Origin: Nonomuraea zeae
GTDB lineage: Bacteria; Actinomycetota; Actinomycetes; Streptosporangiales; Streptosporangiaceae
Assembly: GCF_005889725.1 (NCBI RefSeq)
Contig: NZ_VCKX01000001.1
Location: 1-64,000 of the forward strand
Length of the DNA: 64,000 nucleotides
Direction: 5' to 3'
Both the position numbers and the translations under genes were made by a program. Positions 7,679-15,721 of the stretch are shown in pieces. Under the pieces are notes generated by a model. It did not search any database. It was not told the origin of the DNA and saw only the letters and a program-made list of their open reading frames with translations. The stretch's first letter is position 1. Each line of letters starts with the position of its first letter.

Positions 7679-8281
7679 GTGGCGCCGACGACGAGGGCGG
7701 ATGGTGACAAGCGTTCCCGGCGACGGGGCGCCGAGCTGGAAAAGGCGCTCCTCCAGGCCGCGGTGGACGAGCTGGCCGACGGCGGCTACGCGCGGCTGAC
7801 CATCGATCGGGTGGCGCAGCGGGCGGGCACCAACAAGACGGCGATCTACCGTCGCTGGCCGAACCGCGCCGCGCTTGCCTTCGCCGCCTACCGCCACTTC
7901 GTAGCCCGGCCGGCGGCCCTGCCCGACACCGGCGACCTGCGTGCCGACGTGCTGGCGCTGTTGCGGGGGGCGGCGGCCCGGATGGGGTCGGCGGTGGGCG
8001 GCGAGATCCTGCGCGGCGTCATGTCCGAGACGCACGCCCATCCGGAGCTGCTGCAGCACCTGCGCGAGGAGCTCGCCCACGAGCCCGGCGCCATGATGAC
8101 CATCCTGGGCCGGGCGGTGGCGCGCGGCGAGGCCAGGCCCGACGCGCTGAGGCCCCGCGTGGCTACCGTGCCGGTCGTCCTCCTGCGCCAGGAATATCTG
8201 ATGAACCCGGACGCCAGCATCTCCGACGAGGTGCTGGTCGAGCTGGTCGACCAGGTCTTCTTGCCCATGGTCCGCCGCTGA
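7679..8281 (+). CDS. TetR/AcrR family transcriptional regulator
   Basis: A 200-aa TetR regulator with a GTG start preceded by AGGAGG at about 7668. The N-terminal HTH (residues 15-65) includes ALLQAAVDELADGGYARLTI, DRVAQRAGTNKTAIYRRW and PNRAALA, the standard TetR helix pattern. The C-terminal ligand domain (about 80-195) has the TetR_C shape (ILRGVMSETHAHPELLQHLR, ending in VLVELVDQVFLPMVRR). It is divergent from the VC0807-like gene with an inverted repeat between them. It probably represses itself, that gene and the GNAT gene. The ligand is unknown. Confidence 0.9.
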   Translation: MAPTTRADGDKRSRRRGAELEKALLQAAVDELADGGYARLTIDRVAQRAGTNKTAIYRRWPNRAALAFAAYRHFVARPAALPDTGDLRADVLALLRGAAARMGSAVGGEILRGVMSETHAHPELLQHLREELAHEPGAMMTILGRAVARGEARPDALRPRVATVPVVLLRQEYLMNPDASISDEVLVELVDQVFLPMVRR

Positions 8282-8559
8282 TCACCTCATTTCTCCCCGG
8301 GAAGCTCCAGGAGCATGGGCCGAAGCCGGCTCGCGAGATCGGGGACGGTCCGGTCCATCTCCTCCGCGAGCGCGGCGGGTGACGGCGCGGAAGGAGCGGC
8401 AGGACTCGGCCTCGGCGAGAGAGCGGACGAGCGCCACCTCCAGTGGTGCTGTCCAGCTGGGCGAACTCGAGCAGGCGCGCTGGAACGCGATCCCGTTTCT
8501 TCGGCGGAGAACACGGTACGAAACGCCCAGAAGGCGGTCATCACGTTACAGTGGACGGT

Positions 8560-9114
8560 ATGACGGTGACGGTGGACGCGATGCCGCTGGCGGGCCTCGT
8601 CGAGCTGGTCAACGGGTGGGGCACGGTGCCCCGCGAGGCGCGGGCCGAGGACGGCGGGGAGGAGGCCTACCCGCCCATCGCCGCGCAGGCGGGCGTCCCG
8701 CCCGAGGCCGCGGGCGTGCTCACGGACCAGGCGATGGCTCACATCGCCGACCGCCTTCACCCGATCTTCGCCACGTCCGGCGCGGCCGAGCAGGTCCGGC
8801 TGGTCAACGAGCTGCTCGCCGAGACCGGGGTCCGGCCCATCCTGAGCATGGAGGAAGATCAGCCGCGCCTCGGGTGGATCGTCGGCGGCGGCAAGGACGC
8901 GGTCCTCGCCGCCGGGGCGGTCGCGCTCCGGCAGTATCTCGCCGACCACAGATCCGACCGCCTCGGTGTGTGCACCGGACGGCGCTGCGCCGACGTCTAC
9001 ATCGATACCTCACCGGCCGGACGGCGCCGCTTCTGCTCCCTCACCTGCCAGAACCGCGCCCGCGTCGCCGCCTTCCGCAGCCGCCGGGCGCGGTCGGGCT
9101 CGTCGCGGACCTAG
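8560..9114 (+). CDS. CGNR zinc-finger protein (ABATE-type regulator)
   Basis: A 184-aa protein with an ABATE-like N-terminal helical region and a C-terminal CGNR-type zinc finger: GVCTGRRCADVYIDTS, then GRRRFCSLTCQNRARVAAFR. The four Cys positions fit a zinc site. The signature CGNR is CQNR here, a minor variant. These proteins are presumed stress-linked transcription factors. The ATG at 8560 was chosen because the conserved region begins just after it (MPLAGLVELVNGWGT); earlier in-frame starts add an unlikely basic tail. The gene is isolated. The preceding 278 nt hold no convincing gene. Confidence 0.8.
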   Translation: MTVTVDAMPLAGLVELVNGWGTVPREARAEDGGEEAYPPIAAQAGVPPEAAGVLTDQAMAHIADRLHPIFATSGAAEQVRLVNELLAETGVRPILSMEEDQPRLGWIVGGGKDAVLAAGAVALRQYLADHRSDRLGVCTGRRCADVYIDTSPAGRRRFCSLTCQNRARVAAFRSRRARSGSSRT

Positions 9115-9495
9115 CCGCCCAGGCCGTACCCCCCAGCCGTTGATCTCCTCGACGAGTGCGTCCTCGTCGATGAAGGACCGCGTGGCCGTGACGGGGCCGA
9201 AGATCTCCTCCGACCACAGCGCGAGGGAGCCATCGGGGCATTCGACCACCGAGGGGCTGACGAAGCAGCCCTGGCCAGGGGCGTCCGGGCCCGGGGATGA
9301 CCCGCGCGCCGGCCGCGTGCGCCTACGCGACCAGGCCGGCCAGCCGCCGCTGCTGCTGCTGCTCGGCGGTGATGAGAGGGCCGAGGCCGGTGCTCTCGTC
9401 CGCGGGGTCGCCCTACCGCAGAGCCGTCGCGCGTCTGGCGAACCGCTCGATGAACGGCGCGTACAGGTCCTCGTGCACTTCACCGAGCTGTCCGG
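9115..9495 (-). pseudogene. Aldehyde dehydrogenase remnant
   Basis: The minus strand encodes a clear aldehyde dehydrogenase segment in broken frames. VHEDLYAPFIERFARRATAL is followed by an in-frame TAG, then GDPADESTGLGPLITAEQ and a second TAG, then AHAAGARVIPG. After a frame change comes GQGCFVSPSVVECPDGSL, then SEEIFGPVTATRSFIDED and ALVEEINGWG. EEIFGPV is the family hallmark. The catalytic-Cys region and the whole N-terminus are missing, as is the extreme C-terminus. It is non-functional, a fossil of a catabolic gene. Confidence 0.8.
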
Positions 9496-9740
9496 CACCG
9501 GCCGCGATCGGCCGCGCCGGTCGCGTCCGGCGGCGTCTCCGGCTGAGCGCGCACCCCGACCGGCCGCCGACACGTGTGGTGTCTCGGCGTCAGGCGGCCG
9601 GTCCCTGAACATTTCACGCCACGGACCGTCGTCCCCCGCGTTCGCGCAGGTCGCCGAAGAGGGTCGGGCACCGGCATTGCATCCGGGATCGGCGCATCGT
9701 GCAATTTACGATGATCCGCCCCTTCGAGATGGGAGTCCCG

Positions 9741-9989
9741 GTGCGTCACCGACTCGTCGCCCTGTCACTGTTCGCGGCCACCGCTCTGACACCGGTCCTG
9801 GCCACGGCCACGCCCGCGCAGGCCACCCCGACCCTCCAGGTCGTCTACACTAACCTCCCCTACGAGATCTGCCTCTCGTTCGGCCGGTCCGGGCAGGAGA
9901 ACGACCGGTGGGGCACCTGGTGGTGCAGCATGCACTATCCGTCGAATCCGTACTATCCGGCGTACGACCTCTGGGCGTACGTGAACTGA
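9741..9989 (+). CDS. Small secreted protein, unknown family
   Basis: An 82-aa protein from a GTG with GGGAG six bases upstream; an earlier in-frame ATG lacks a good ribosome binding site. The signal peptide is obvious (RHRLVALSLFAATALTPVLA, then ATPAQA before the cleavage region). The mature part is about 50 residues, rich in aromatic residues (YTNLPYEICLSFGRSG, RWGTWWCSMHYP, NPYYPAYDLWAYV), with two Cys that could form one disulfide. No family was recognised. It may be a structural or lectin-like peptide of the cell surface. It converges on the permease gene. Confidence 0.6.
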   Translation: MRHRLVALSLFAATALTPVLATATPAQATPTLQVVYTNLPYEICLSFGRSGQENDRWGTWWCSMHYPSNPYYPAYDLWAYVN

Positions 9990-10002
9990 GCGCAGGACCG
10001 CG

Positions 10003-11394
10003 TCACTGCTCCAGCTCGGAGTGCCGCCGGCTGTACGCGAAGTAGACGATCAGCCCGATCGCGAACCAGACGATGAACCGGAGCCAGGTCTGCGGTGCCA
10101 GAAAGGTGATCAACCAGAGGGAGAAGACCACCCCGATCGCCGGCACCGCGGGCATCGCCGGCGTCCGGAACGCCCTGGGCAGCTCCGGATGCCGGTAGCG
10201 CAGCACGATCACCGCGACGCACACCACCACGAAGGCCAGCAGGATCCCGATGTTCGTCAGCTCGGCCGCCTCCCTGATGGGCAGGAACCCGGCTATCAGC
10301 GCCGAGACGGCGCCCACGATCCAGGTGACGCGCGTGGGCACCCGCCGTACGGGGTGCAGCCGGGCGAACCACGCCGGCAACAGCCCGTCCCGGCTCATGG
10401 AGAACCAGACCCGGGTGACCCCCAGCATGAACGTGAACATGACGGTCAGGATGCCGATGATGGCTCCCACGGCGATCACGCTAGCCAGGCCGGACAGCCC
10501 GACCGACGCGAACGCCGAGGAGAACCCGCTCTCCGGGTCGATCTCGCGGTAGTTCTGCATGCCGGTGAGCACGAGCGTGGCCAGCACGTACAGCACCATG
10601 GAGATGGCCAGCGAGTAGATGATCGCCCTGGGCATGTGCCGCGTGGCGTCCTTCGACTCCTCGGCGGCGGTGCTCATCGCGTCGTAGCCGAAGACGGCGA
10701 AGAACACCGTGGCCGCGCCCGTGAGCGCCCCGCCGACACCGAACGGGAAGAAGGGCGTGTAGTTGGCGGTGTTCACGTAGAAGAAGCCGACCACGATCAC
10801 CAGCAGCACCACGGCGATCTTGAGCGCGACCACGAACGTCTCGAACCTGGCGGCCGTCCGGATGCCCAGGTTCAGCAGGAACGCGATCAGCAGGCACAGC
10901 ACCACCGCGAACAGGTCCACCACGCGCCCCTCACCGGTGCCGGGCGCACCCAGCATCCAGGCGGGCAACGCGAAGCCCAGCTGCTGGACGAGGAAGCCGA
11001 AGTAACCGGAGATGCCGATGGCCACGACCGCGACGATGGCGGTGTACTCCAGCAGCAGGTCCCAGCCGATGAACCAGCCCACGATCTCGCCCAGGACCGC
11101 GTAGCCGTAGGTGTAGGCCGATCCCGCCTTCGGGATCATCCCGGCGAACTCGGCGTACGACAGGGCCGCCGCCGCGCTGGCCACACCGGCGATCAGGAAC
11201 GACACGAGCACGGCGGGCCCGGCGGTCTGGTTGGCGACGGCGCCCGCGAGGGCGAAGATCCCCGCGCCGATGATGCCGCCGACGCCGATCGCGGTGAGCT
11301 GCCACAGGCCGAGCGACCGGGACAGCTCGCCCTCGTGCTCGACGGCGATCTGTTCCACCGGCTTACGGCGGAAGATGCTCCGCGAAGAGACCAT
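10003..11394 (-). CDS. APC-family amino acid permease (cationic amino acid transporter type)
   Basis: A 463-aa transporter with about 12 hydrophobic segments. The first carries the family signature GVGGIIGAGIFALAGAVA. Other conserved parts are AALSYAEFAGMIPKAGSAYT and GYDAMSTAAEESKDATRHMP, the latter characteristic of the YfnA/CAT subgroup. It should import amino acids by proton coupling at the plasma membrane. The C-terminal YSRRHSELEQ is cytoplasmic. It is monocistronic or follows the flavoprotein gene (21 nt gap, same strand), so both could share a transcript starting near 12579. Confidence 0.92.
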   Translation of the reverse strand: MVSSRSIFRRKPVEQIAVEHEGELSRSLGLWQLTAIGVGGIIGAGIFALAGAVANQTAGPAVLVSFLIAGVASAAAALSYAEFAGMIPKAGSAYTYGYAVLGEIVGWFIGWDLLLEYTAIVAVVAIGISGYFGFLVQQLGFALPAWMLGAPGTGEGRVVDLFAVVLCLLIAFLLNLGIRTAARFETFVVALKIAVVLLVIVVGFFYVNTANYTPFFPFGVGGALTGAATVFFAVFGYDAMSTAAEESKDATRHMPRAIIYSLAISMVLYVLATLVLTGMQNYREIDPESGFSSAFASVGLSGLASVIAVGAIIGILTVMFTFMLGVTRVWFSMSRDGLLPAWFARLHPVRRVPTRVTWIVGAVSALIAGFLPIREAAELTNIGILLAFVVVCVAVIVLRYRHPELPRAFRTPAMPAVPAIGVVFSLWLITFLAPQTWLRFIVWFAIGLIVYFAYSRRHSELEQ

Positions 11395-11415
11395 GACACC
11401 ACTCCTGACCTGGCA

Positions 11416-12579
11416 TTACACCAGTCCTTCCCGCCTGGCCTCGTCTCCAAGCCCCACCTTTCCGGCGTTCGCCCGGCCGGGGCCGGCCGCCGGGAACGAG
11501 CCGTCGCCGAACAGGATCCGCGCCGCCAGGGCCCGGCCGGCGCGACCGCGCAGCGCGCGCACCGCCGCCTCGGCCATGGCGGGGGATCGGATGCCGGCGA
11601 ACACGCGGCGCAGCAGCAGCCGGCCTCGGAACCGGGCCCGCAGCGCGCCCCCGTCGTACTGGCTCAGCATGCGCTGATCACCGGTCCGCAGGTATCCGGC
11701 GGCCACCGACGCGGCCAGCTCGGACATGCGTAAGCAGGGGTCCAGCCCGCCGGCGGTCAGCGGCGACACCGCGCCCGCCGCGTCCCCGACGAGCAGCCCC
11801 TCCGGGCAGACCAGCCGGCGCAGCACACCGCCGACCGGGATCGGGCCGCCCCGGCGCTCGACCGGGCCGGCCGGCGCCGCGCGGCCGGGCGCGTCCGCGG
11901 CGAAGTCGTCCAGCAGGTGGCGGATGCCGGCGCGCATCGCGTCCGGATATCCGGCGACGCCGACGTGCGCGTGCCGTCCGTCGTCGATGACCCAGCCCAG
12001 GTAGCCCGGGGCGACCCGGGGGTCCAGCACGCAGTGGAACGCCGGGGTGGTCGTGCCCGGCGCGATCGGGTGGACGATCTCGGCGCCGACGAGGAAGCGC
12101 CGGTTGACGTCGAGCCCGAGGTCACGCGCCACCCGGGAGCGGGCGCCGTCCGCCCCGACGATGAACCGGGCCGTCACCGGCTCCGCGTCCGCGAACCGCG
12201 CCAAACCCTTCGACGCGCCGGCGTACCGCACGCCCAGCAGGACCCGCGCCCCGGCCGACTCCGCCGCGCGGTGCGCGTGCTCGTAGACGGCCGCCATGTC
12301 GGCCACCCGGTACTCGTCCCGGTCGCTGGTGAGCCGGATCGGCGCCCGCCGCGACGGCGGATACAGCAGCACGTCCCGTACGCCGGGCCCGAGCAGGTGC
12401 TCTGGCAGGTCGAAGTCGTCGAGGGTCCGCCGCACGAAGATCCCGGTGGTGCGGATGCCCGCCGACAGCGACCTGCGGCGGTCGACCACCATCACGTTCA
12501 GCTCCCGTCGCGCGAGCAGACGGGCTGTACGCAGACCGGCCAGGCCCGCCCCCACGACCAGTACGTCTACTGTCTGCAT
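11416..12579 (-). CDS. FAD-dependent oxidoreductase (geranylgeranyl reductase / monooxygenase-like)
   Basis: A 387-aa flavoprotein. The N-terminal dinucleotide site is VDVLVVGAGLAGLRTARLLA, the FAD-ribose motif is GADGARSRVARDLGL, and the C-terminal GDAAGAVSPLTAGGLDP is the usual FAD-binding GD motif. The architecture fits the geranylgeranyl-reductase/halogenase-like superfamily. The start chosen is the ATG of MQTVDV, immediately before the Rossmann fold. Candidate substrates are prenyl or aromatic compounds; context (amino-acid permease downstream) gives no pathway. No halogenase motif was seen. Confidence 0.85.
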   Translation of the reverse strand: MQTVDVLVVGAGLAGLRTARLLARRELNVMVVDRRRSLSAGIRTTGIFVRRTLDDFDLPEHLLGPGVRDVLLYPPSRRAPIRLTSDRDEYRVADMAAVYEHAHRAAESAGARVLLGVRYAGASKGLARFADAEPVTARFIVGADGARSRVARDLGLDVNRRFLVGAEIVHPIAPGTTTPAFHCVLDPRVAPGYLGWVIDDGRHAHVGVAGYPDAMRAGIRHLLDDFAADAPGRAAPAGPVERRGGPIPVGGVLRRLVCPEGLLVGDAAGAVSPLTAGGLDPCLRMSELAASVAAGYLRTGDQRMLSQYDGGALRARFRGRLLLRRVFAGIRSPAMAEAAVRALRGRAGRALAARILFGDGSFPAAGPGRANAGKVGLGDEARREGLV

Positions 12580-12905
12580 ACTCCGCGACGTTAGGAGCCA
12601 CGCCCCACCCACGCGATGGTTTGCACGCTACCCACCCAGTACCTCTACACCGTCGCCACACTCGGGTCGTAGCGGATGATCGGCCCCGCCGTTGTCCTCT
12701 TGCCGACCGCACGGCGCGTCGGGTCGCCGGCGGATCGCGGCAACGCCCGGCGAATGTCCGGTCATTGACCTGTCAGCGGTCACGCCTGCGATGAAAGTGT
12801 GATGTCGCGCGAACGAATGATCAGGCCAGATTCCGCGATCGACGCGAAAGCCACCACGAACGCCTCGCGGATGACGCATGCCCTCATGCGGAAAAAGGAG
12901 AGCCC
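12580..12905. promoter_or_regulatory. Intergenic promoter region, no gene
   Basis: A 326-nt gap between a minus-strand and a plus-strand gene, so it must hold both promoters. The AAGGAG ribosome binding site of the downstream secreted protein is at about 12895. Frames that cross it lack codon bias and starts. No repeat or operator of note was seen. Confidence 0.4.
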
Positions 12906-13343
12906 ATGAAATCGACGATGCAGAACTTCTTTCTGGCCACCACGGCGGCATTGATGCTCATCACCACGGCCGGCGCCGCACACGCCACCGGCACCAGGCA
13001 AGCCGGTTTGTGCGACGCGCCCAACGCGTGCAACTACAAGACGCAGATTCTCAAGCCCAATCCGCGTGACGATTGGGCCTACAGCCAGGCGATCAGGACC
13101 ATCTACCTGGCAGCGGGCACGTACTCGCTGCGGTACGAAGGGTGCCTCGACCACGCCACCGCCTCGACCTACCTGCCCGCCGGAACGTACAGCTGGCGCA
13201 ATCTCCTCGACCCCAAGAACGGCTATTACCACCAGAGCGTGGTGCTCGACGGGCCCGTGTACTGGAGCAGGGGAACCTGCGACTGGCAGGTTTTCACCGA
13301 AGGGTCCTACACGTGGGGCACCAGCCTTTCCCCGGTGCGATAG
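12906..13343 (+). CDS. Small secreted protein, unknown family
   Basis: A 145-aa protein with a strong AAGGAG site and a signal peptide (FFLATTAALMLITTAGAA, with AHA before the mature end). The mature protein has Cys at CDAPNAC, YEGCLDH and RGTCDW (four in total), suggesting two disulfides. Repeated aromatic/Gly blocks (IYLAAGTYSLRYEG, TYLPAGTYSWRNLL, FTEGSYTWGT) suggest a beta-sandwich of three similar strands with a GTYS motif. Function unknown; export is confident. It is followed after 83 nt by another secreted protein gene, perhaps co-transcribed. Confidence 0.7.
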   Translation: MKSTMQNFFLATTAALMLITTAGAAHATGTRQAGLCDAPNACNYKTQILKPNPRDDWAYSQAIRTIYLAAGTYSLRYEGCLDHATASTYLPAGTYSWRNLLDPKNGYYHQSVVLDGPVYWSRGTCDWQVFTEGSYTWGTSLSPVR

Positions 13344-13426
13344 GCCAGCGAATTCCCCGATCTCCGAATACCGCCAGATCGGCTGCCGGAACATCCCCGT
13401 CCCACAAATGCCAACCGGAGGTACAA

Positions 13427-13921
13427 ATGAAACGTCAGCTCTCTGTGCTCGTCGGCACGGCGGCCACCGCGTTGTTCACCACGTTCGGCGCCGGCACCGC
13501 CGCGTACGCACAACCGGCGCAGGCCGACCCCGTCACCGTGGCGGCCACGTGCAACGGGAACACCTGCTCGGGCAAGGACCCCAACGCCACCGGCTGTTCG
13601 GCCGGCGCGCGGGTTCTCGCCGACATGGTGGTCCCCGGCTACGCCTCCAAGGAGTTTCTCGTCCGGCTCTCGTACTCGCCGACCTGCAACGCGAGCTGGA
13701 CGGACATCCAGGCCATCAACCAGCCGGACTGCTACGGCGGGGAGAACATCTGGCACGAGGCGGTCAACAACAGCACCGGCGCCGTGACCAGAACCGCGAG
13801 GGTGTACGACGGGGACGCCTGCAGTGCGTACACCGTGATGATGAGCCGGGTCGGCAGGTCCACCCGAGCCTGTTCCACCAGTGCCTGGACCGGCGGTAAC
13901 TACTGCACCCCGTGGAAGTAA
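13427..13921 (+). CDS. Secreted DUF2690 family protein
   Basis: A 164-aa protein with a signal peptide (LSVLVGTAATALFTTFGAG, AYA region). The mature part shows the DUF2690 pattern: CNGNTCSGKDPNATGCSAGA, then the middle LRLSYSPTCNASW-type block, and CSTSAWTGGNYCTPWK at the end. Several Cys pairs suggest a disulfide-rich fold. The family is common in actinomycetes and often co-occurs with other secreted small proteins or HTH fusions; the role is unknown. The ATG has GGAGGT just upstream. Confidence 0.8.
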   Translation: MKRQLSVLVGTAATALFTTFGAGTAAYAQPAQADPVTVAATCNGNTCSGKDPNATGCSAGARVLADMVVPGYASKEFLVRLSYSPTCNASWTDIQAINQPDCYGGENIWHEAVNNSTGAVTRTARVYDGDACSAYTVMMSRVGRSTRACSTSAWTGGNYCTPWK

Positions 13922-14050
13922 CCAAGCGATCCGCGCACCGGCGACCCACGGGGGACTAACCCCTGGATCCATCCGCCGGCGGACCGTCAGCGCCGGTGGC
14001 GCTGGCCGTCCGCCGGCTCTTGACTTTACGGCCGCGCTACTCAACGTTAT

Positions 14051-14064
14051 GAACTATCTAGTTC
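14051..14064. promoter_or_regulatory. Inverted repeat, operator candidate
   Basis: GAACTATCTAGTTC has perfect 6-nt arms (GAACTA/TAGTTC) around a 2-nt centre. It lies 24 nt upstream of the ATG of the secreted hydrolase, within a local AT-rich dip where the promoter should be. TetR or MarR-type repressors use sites of this size; the partner is unknown. Confidence 0.45.
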
Positions 14065-14087
14065 GTACTCTCGGGACGGAGTCTCCC

Positions 14088-15497
14088 ATGCGCCCCCTCC
14101 TCCTGGCCTGCGCGTTATCCCTCGTGCTGATCAGCACCCCGGCCCTCCCCGCGAACGCCCATCTGGATCAGCCGGGCTCCCCCTTGGTGACAGGACCGAT
14201 CCCCGCCGGCGACCAGCCCCGGGACCACCCGTTCTTCGCCACCGACCAGGACCTCGGCAAGGCCGGATACGTCGAGGAGGAGTACTTCATCGAGGGCACG
14301 GCCAGCCGCTACACCACGCCCGACCAGGCCACCGGCACGGTCATCGACAGCGGGCACCCGTACCGGACCCGCATCGTGGTCCGCCGGCCGATCTCGCCGA
14401 AGAAGTTCAACGGCACGGCCGTCGTGGAGTGGTACAACGTGACCAACAACTTCGACTACGAGGTCATGTGGTCCCGCTCGTTCCGCCACCTGCTCGACGA
14501 GGGGTACGCCTGGGTCGGCGTGAGCGCGCAGCGCAACGGCGTCCACACTCCCACCGGCCTCAAGCTGTGGAATCCGGCCCGCTACGGCGATCTCGACCTG
14601 ACCGCCGGCGGCGCCGTCACCGACGACGGCCTGGCCTACGATGTCTTCACCCAGGCCGCCAAGGCCCTGACCGAGCCGCGCGGCGCGCACCCCCTCGGCA
14701 ACCTGAAGGTCAGGACGCTGATCGCGACAGGCCAGTCCCAATCGGCATCAAGGCTCGCCGTCTACGCCAACTCGGTGCACCCCCTCGCCCCCGTCTACGA
14801 CGTGATCACCGTCGTGGACGGCGGCGTGCAGATCCGCACCGACCTGAGCACCAAGGTCTTCAAGACCGCCAGCGAGTACGACGTCCTCGCCAACCAGGCC
14901 GCCCGCCGCCAGCCCACCGGCGACCGCTACGCCTACTGGGAGATCGCCGGAGCCTCGCACTCCGACCGGCACGCCTATCTCGTCAACAACCCGATCAGGC
15001 TCCGCGACGCCGGAGTGTCGGGCCTGCTCGCCGGGCCCACCGCGCCGTGCGTGTCCCCGGCGCGCAGCAACGTCCCCTACGAGTACGTGCTGAACGCGAT
15101 GTTCGACCACTCCGTGCGCTGGGCGCGCGACAACCGGCAGCCGCCCGCCGCTCCCCTGCTGGAGGTCACCGACACCACCACCAGCCCCGCCGTCGTCACC
15201 AGGGACGCCTACCAGCTCGCCCGCGGCGGCATCCGGCTCGCGGCGGTCGACGTCCCGACCGAGCGCAACACCGGCTGGAACCTCGGGCTGACCGACGCCA
15301 CCGCCAGCGCCTGCCGCCAGGGCGGAACCTGGATCCCCTTCGACGAGACGACCCTGGACGCGCTGTATCCCAGCCACCGCGACTACGTGGCCAAGGTGCG
15401 CGCGGCCACCGAGCGGAACCTCCGCGCGGGCTTCATCACCTGGCGGGACGCCGACAGGACCATCCGCGACGCCGAGCGCTCACGGGTAGGCAGGTAA
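14088..15497 (+). CDS. Secreted alpha/beta hydrolase-domain protein
   Basis: A 469-aa exported protein with signal peptide PLLLACALSLVLISTPALPA and ANA at the cleavage region. It matches the alpha/beta hydrolase domain family of large secreted proteins: an N-terminal beta region (GTVIDSGHPYRTRIVVRRP, GTAVVEWYNVTNNFDYEV), a nucleophile elbow of GQSQSASRL (catalytic Ser between the Gln residues), and a likely catalytic His in the EIAGASHSDRHAY segment. Substrate unknown; related proteins are esterase-like. The start is the ATG directly before the signal peptide. A perfect 13-bp hairpin follows the stop. Confidence 0.82.
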   Translation: MRPLLLACALSLVLISTPALPANAHLDQPGSPLVTGPIPAGDQPRDHPFFATDQDLGKAGYVEEEYFIEGTASRYTTPDQATGTVIDSGHPYRTRIVVRRPISPKKFNGTAVVEWYNVTNNFDYEVMWSRSFRHLLDEGYAWVGVSAQRNGVHTPTGLKLWNPARYGDLDLTAGGAVTDDGLAYDVFTQAAKALTEPRGAHPLGNLKVRTLIATGQSQSASRLAVYANSVHPLAPVYDVITVVDGGVQIRTDLSTKVFKTASEYDVLANQAARRQPTGDRYAYWEIAGASHSDRHAYLVNNPIRLRDAGVSGLLAGPTAPCVSPARSNVPYEYVLNAMFDHSVRWARDNRQPPAAPLLEVTDTTTSPAVVTRDAYQLARGGIRLAAVDVPTERNTGWNLGLTDATASACRQGGTWIPFDETTLDALYPSHRDYVAKVRAATERNLRAGFITWRDADRTIRDAERSRVGR

Positions 15498-15503
15498 CCG
15501 CGA

Positions 15504-15539
15504 AAGGCGCACGTCGTCCGGCTCGGCGACGTGCGCCTT
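15504..15539 (+). terminator. Hairpin terminator after secreted hydrolase
   Basis: A 13-bp perfect stem (15504-15516 paired with 15527-15539, AAGGCGCACGTCG) with a 10-nt loop begins 7 nt after the stop. There is no U-tract, as is usual for actinomycete terminators. Confidence 0.75.
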
Positions 15540-15721
15540 CGCCGCGCTGGACGCGTGACGAGCCGATCACATTACGAATTATGGCCCGCTCCAATCGGAT
15601 TAGATGCCATATCTCGCTATTTATGGACATGGGGTAAAAGCGTCGATTGTCCCCGGGGCCGGGTATGGCCCGGCTAAGGTGATCAACACTCGCTTCAGGG
15701 AACCCCCCGACTGGAGGCCCT

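Noticed and set aside
8287..8949. Minus-strand frame of 220 codons opposite the CGNR gene
   Set aside because: The plus frame has the CGNR-type zinc finger. Only the last 20 codons of the minus frame (8288-8350) look protein-like, too short to call.
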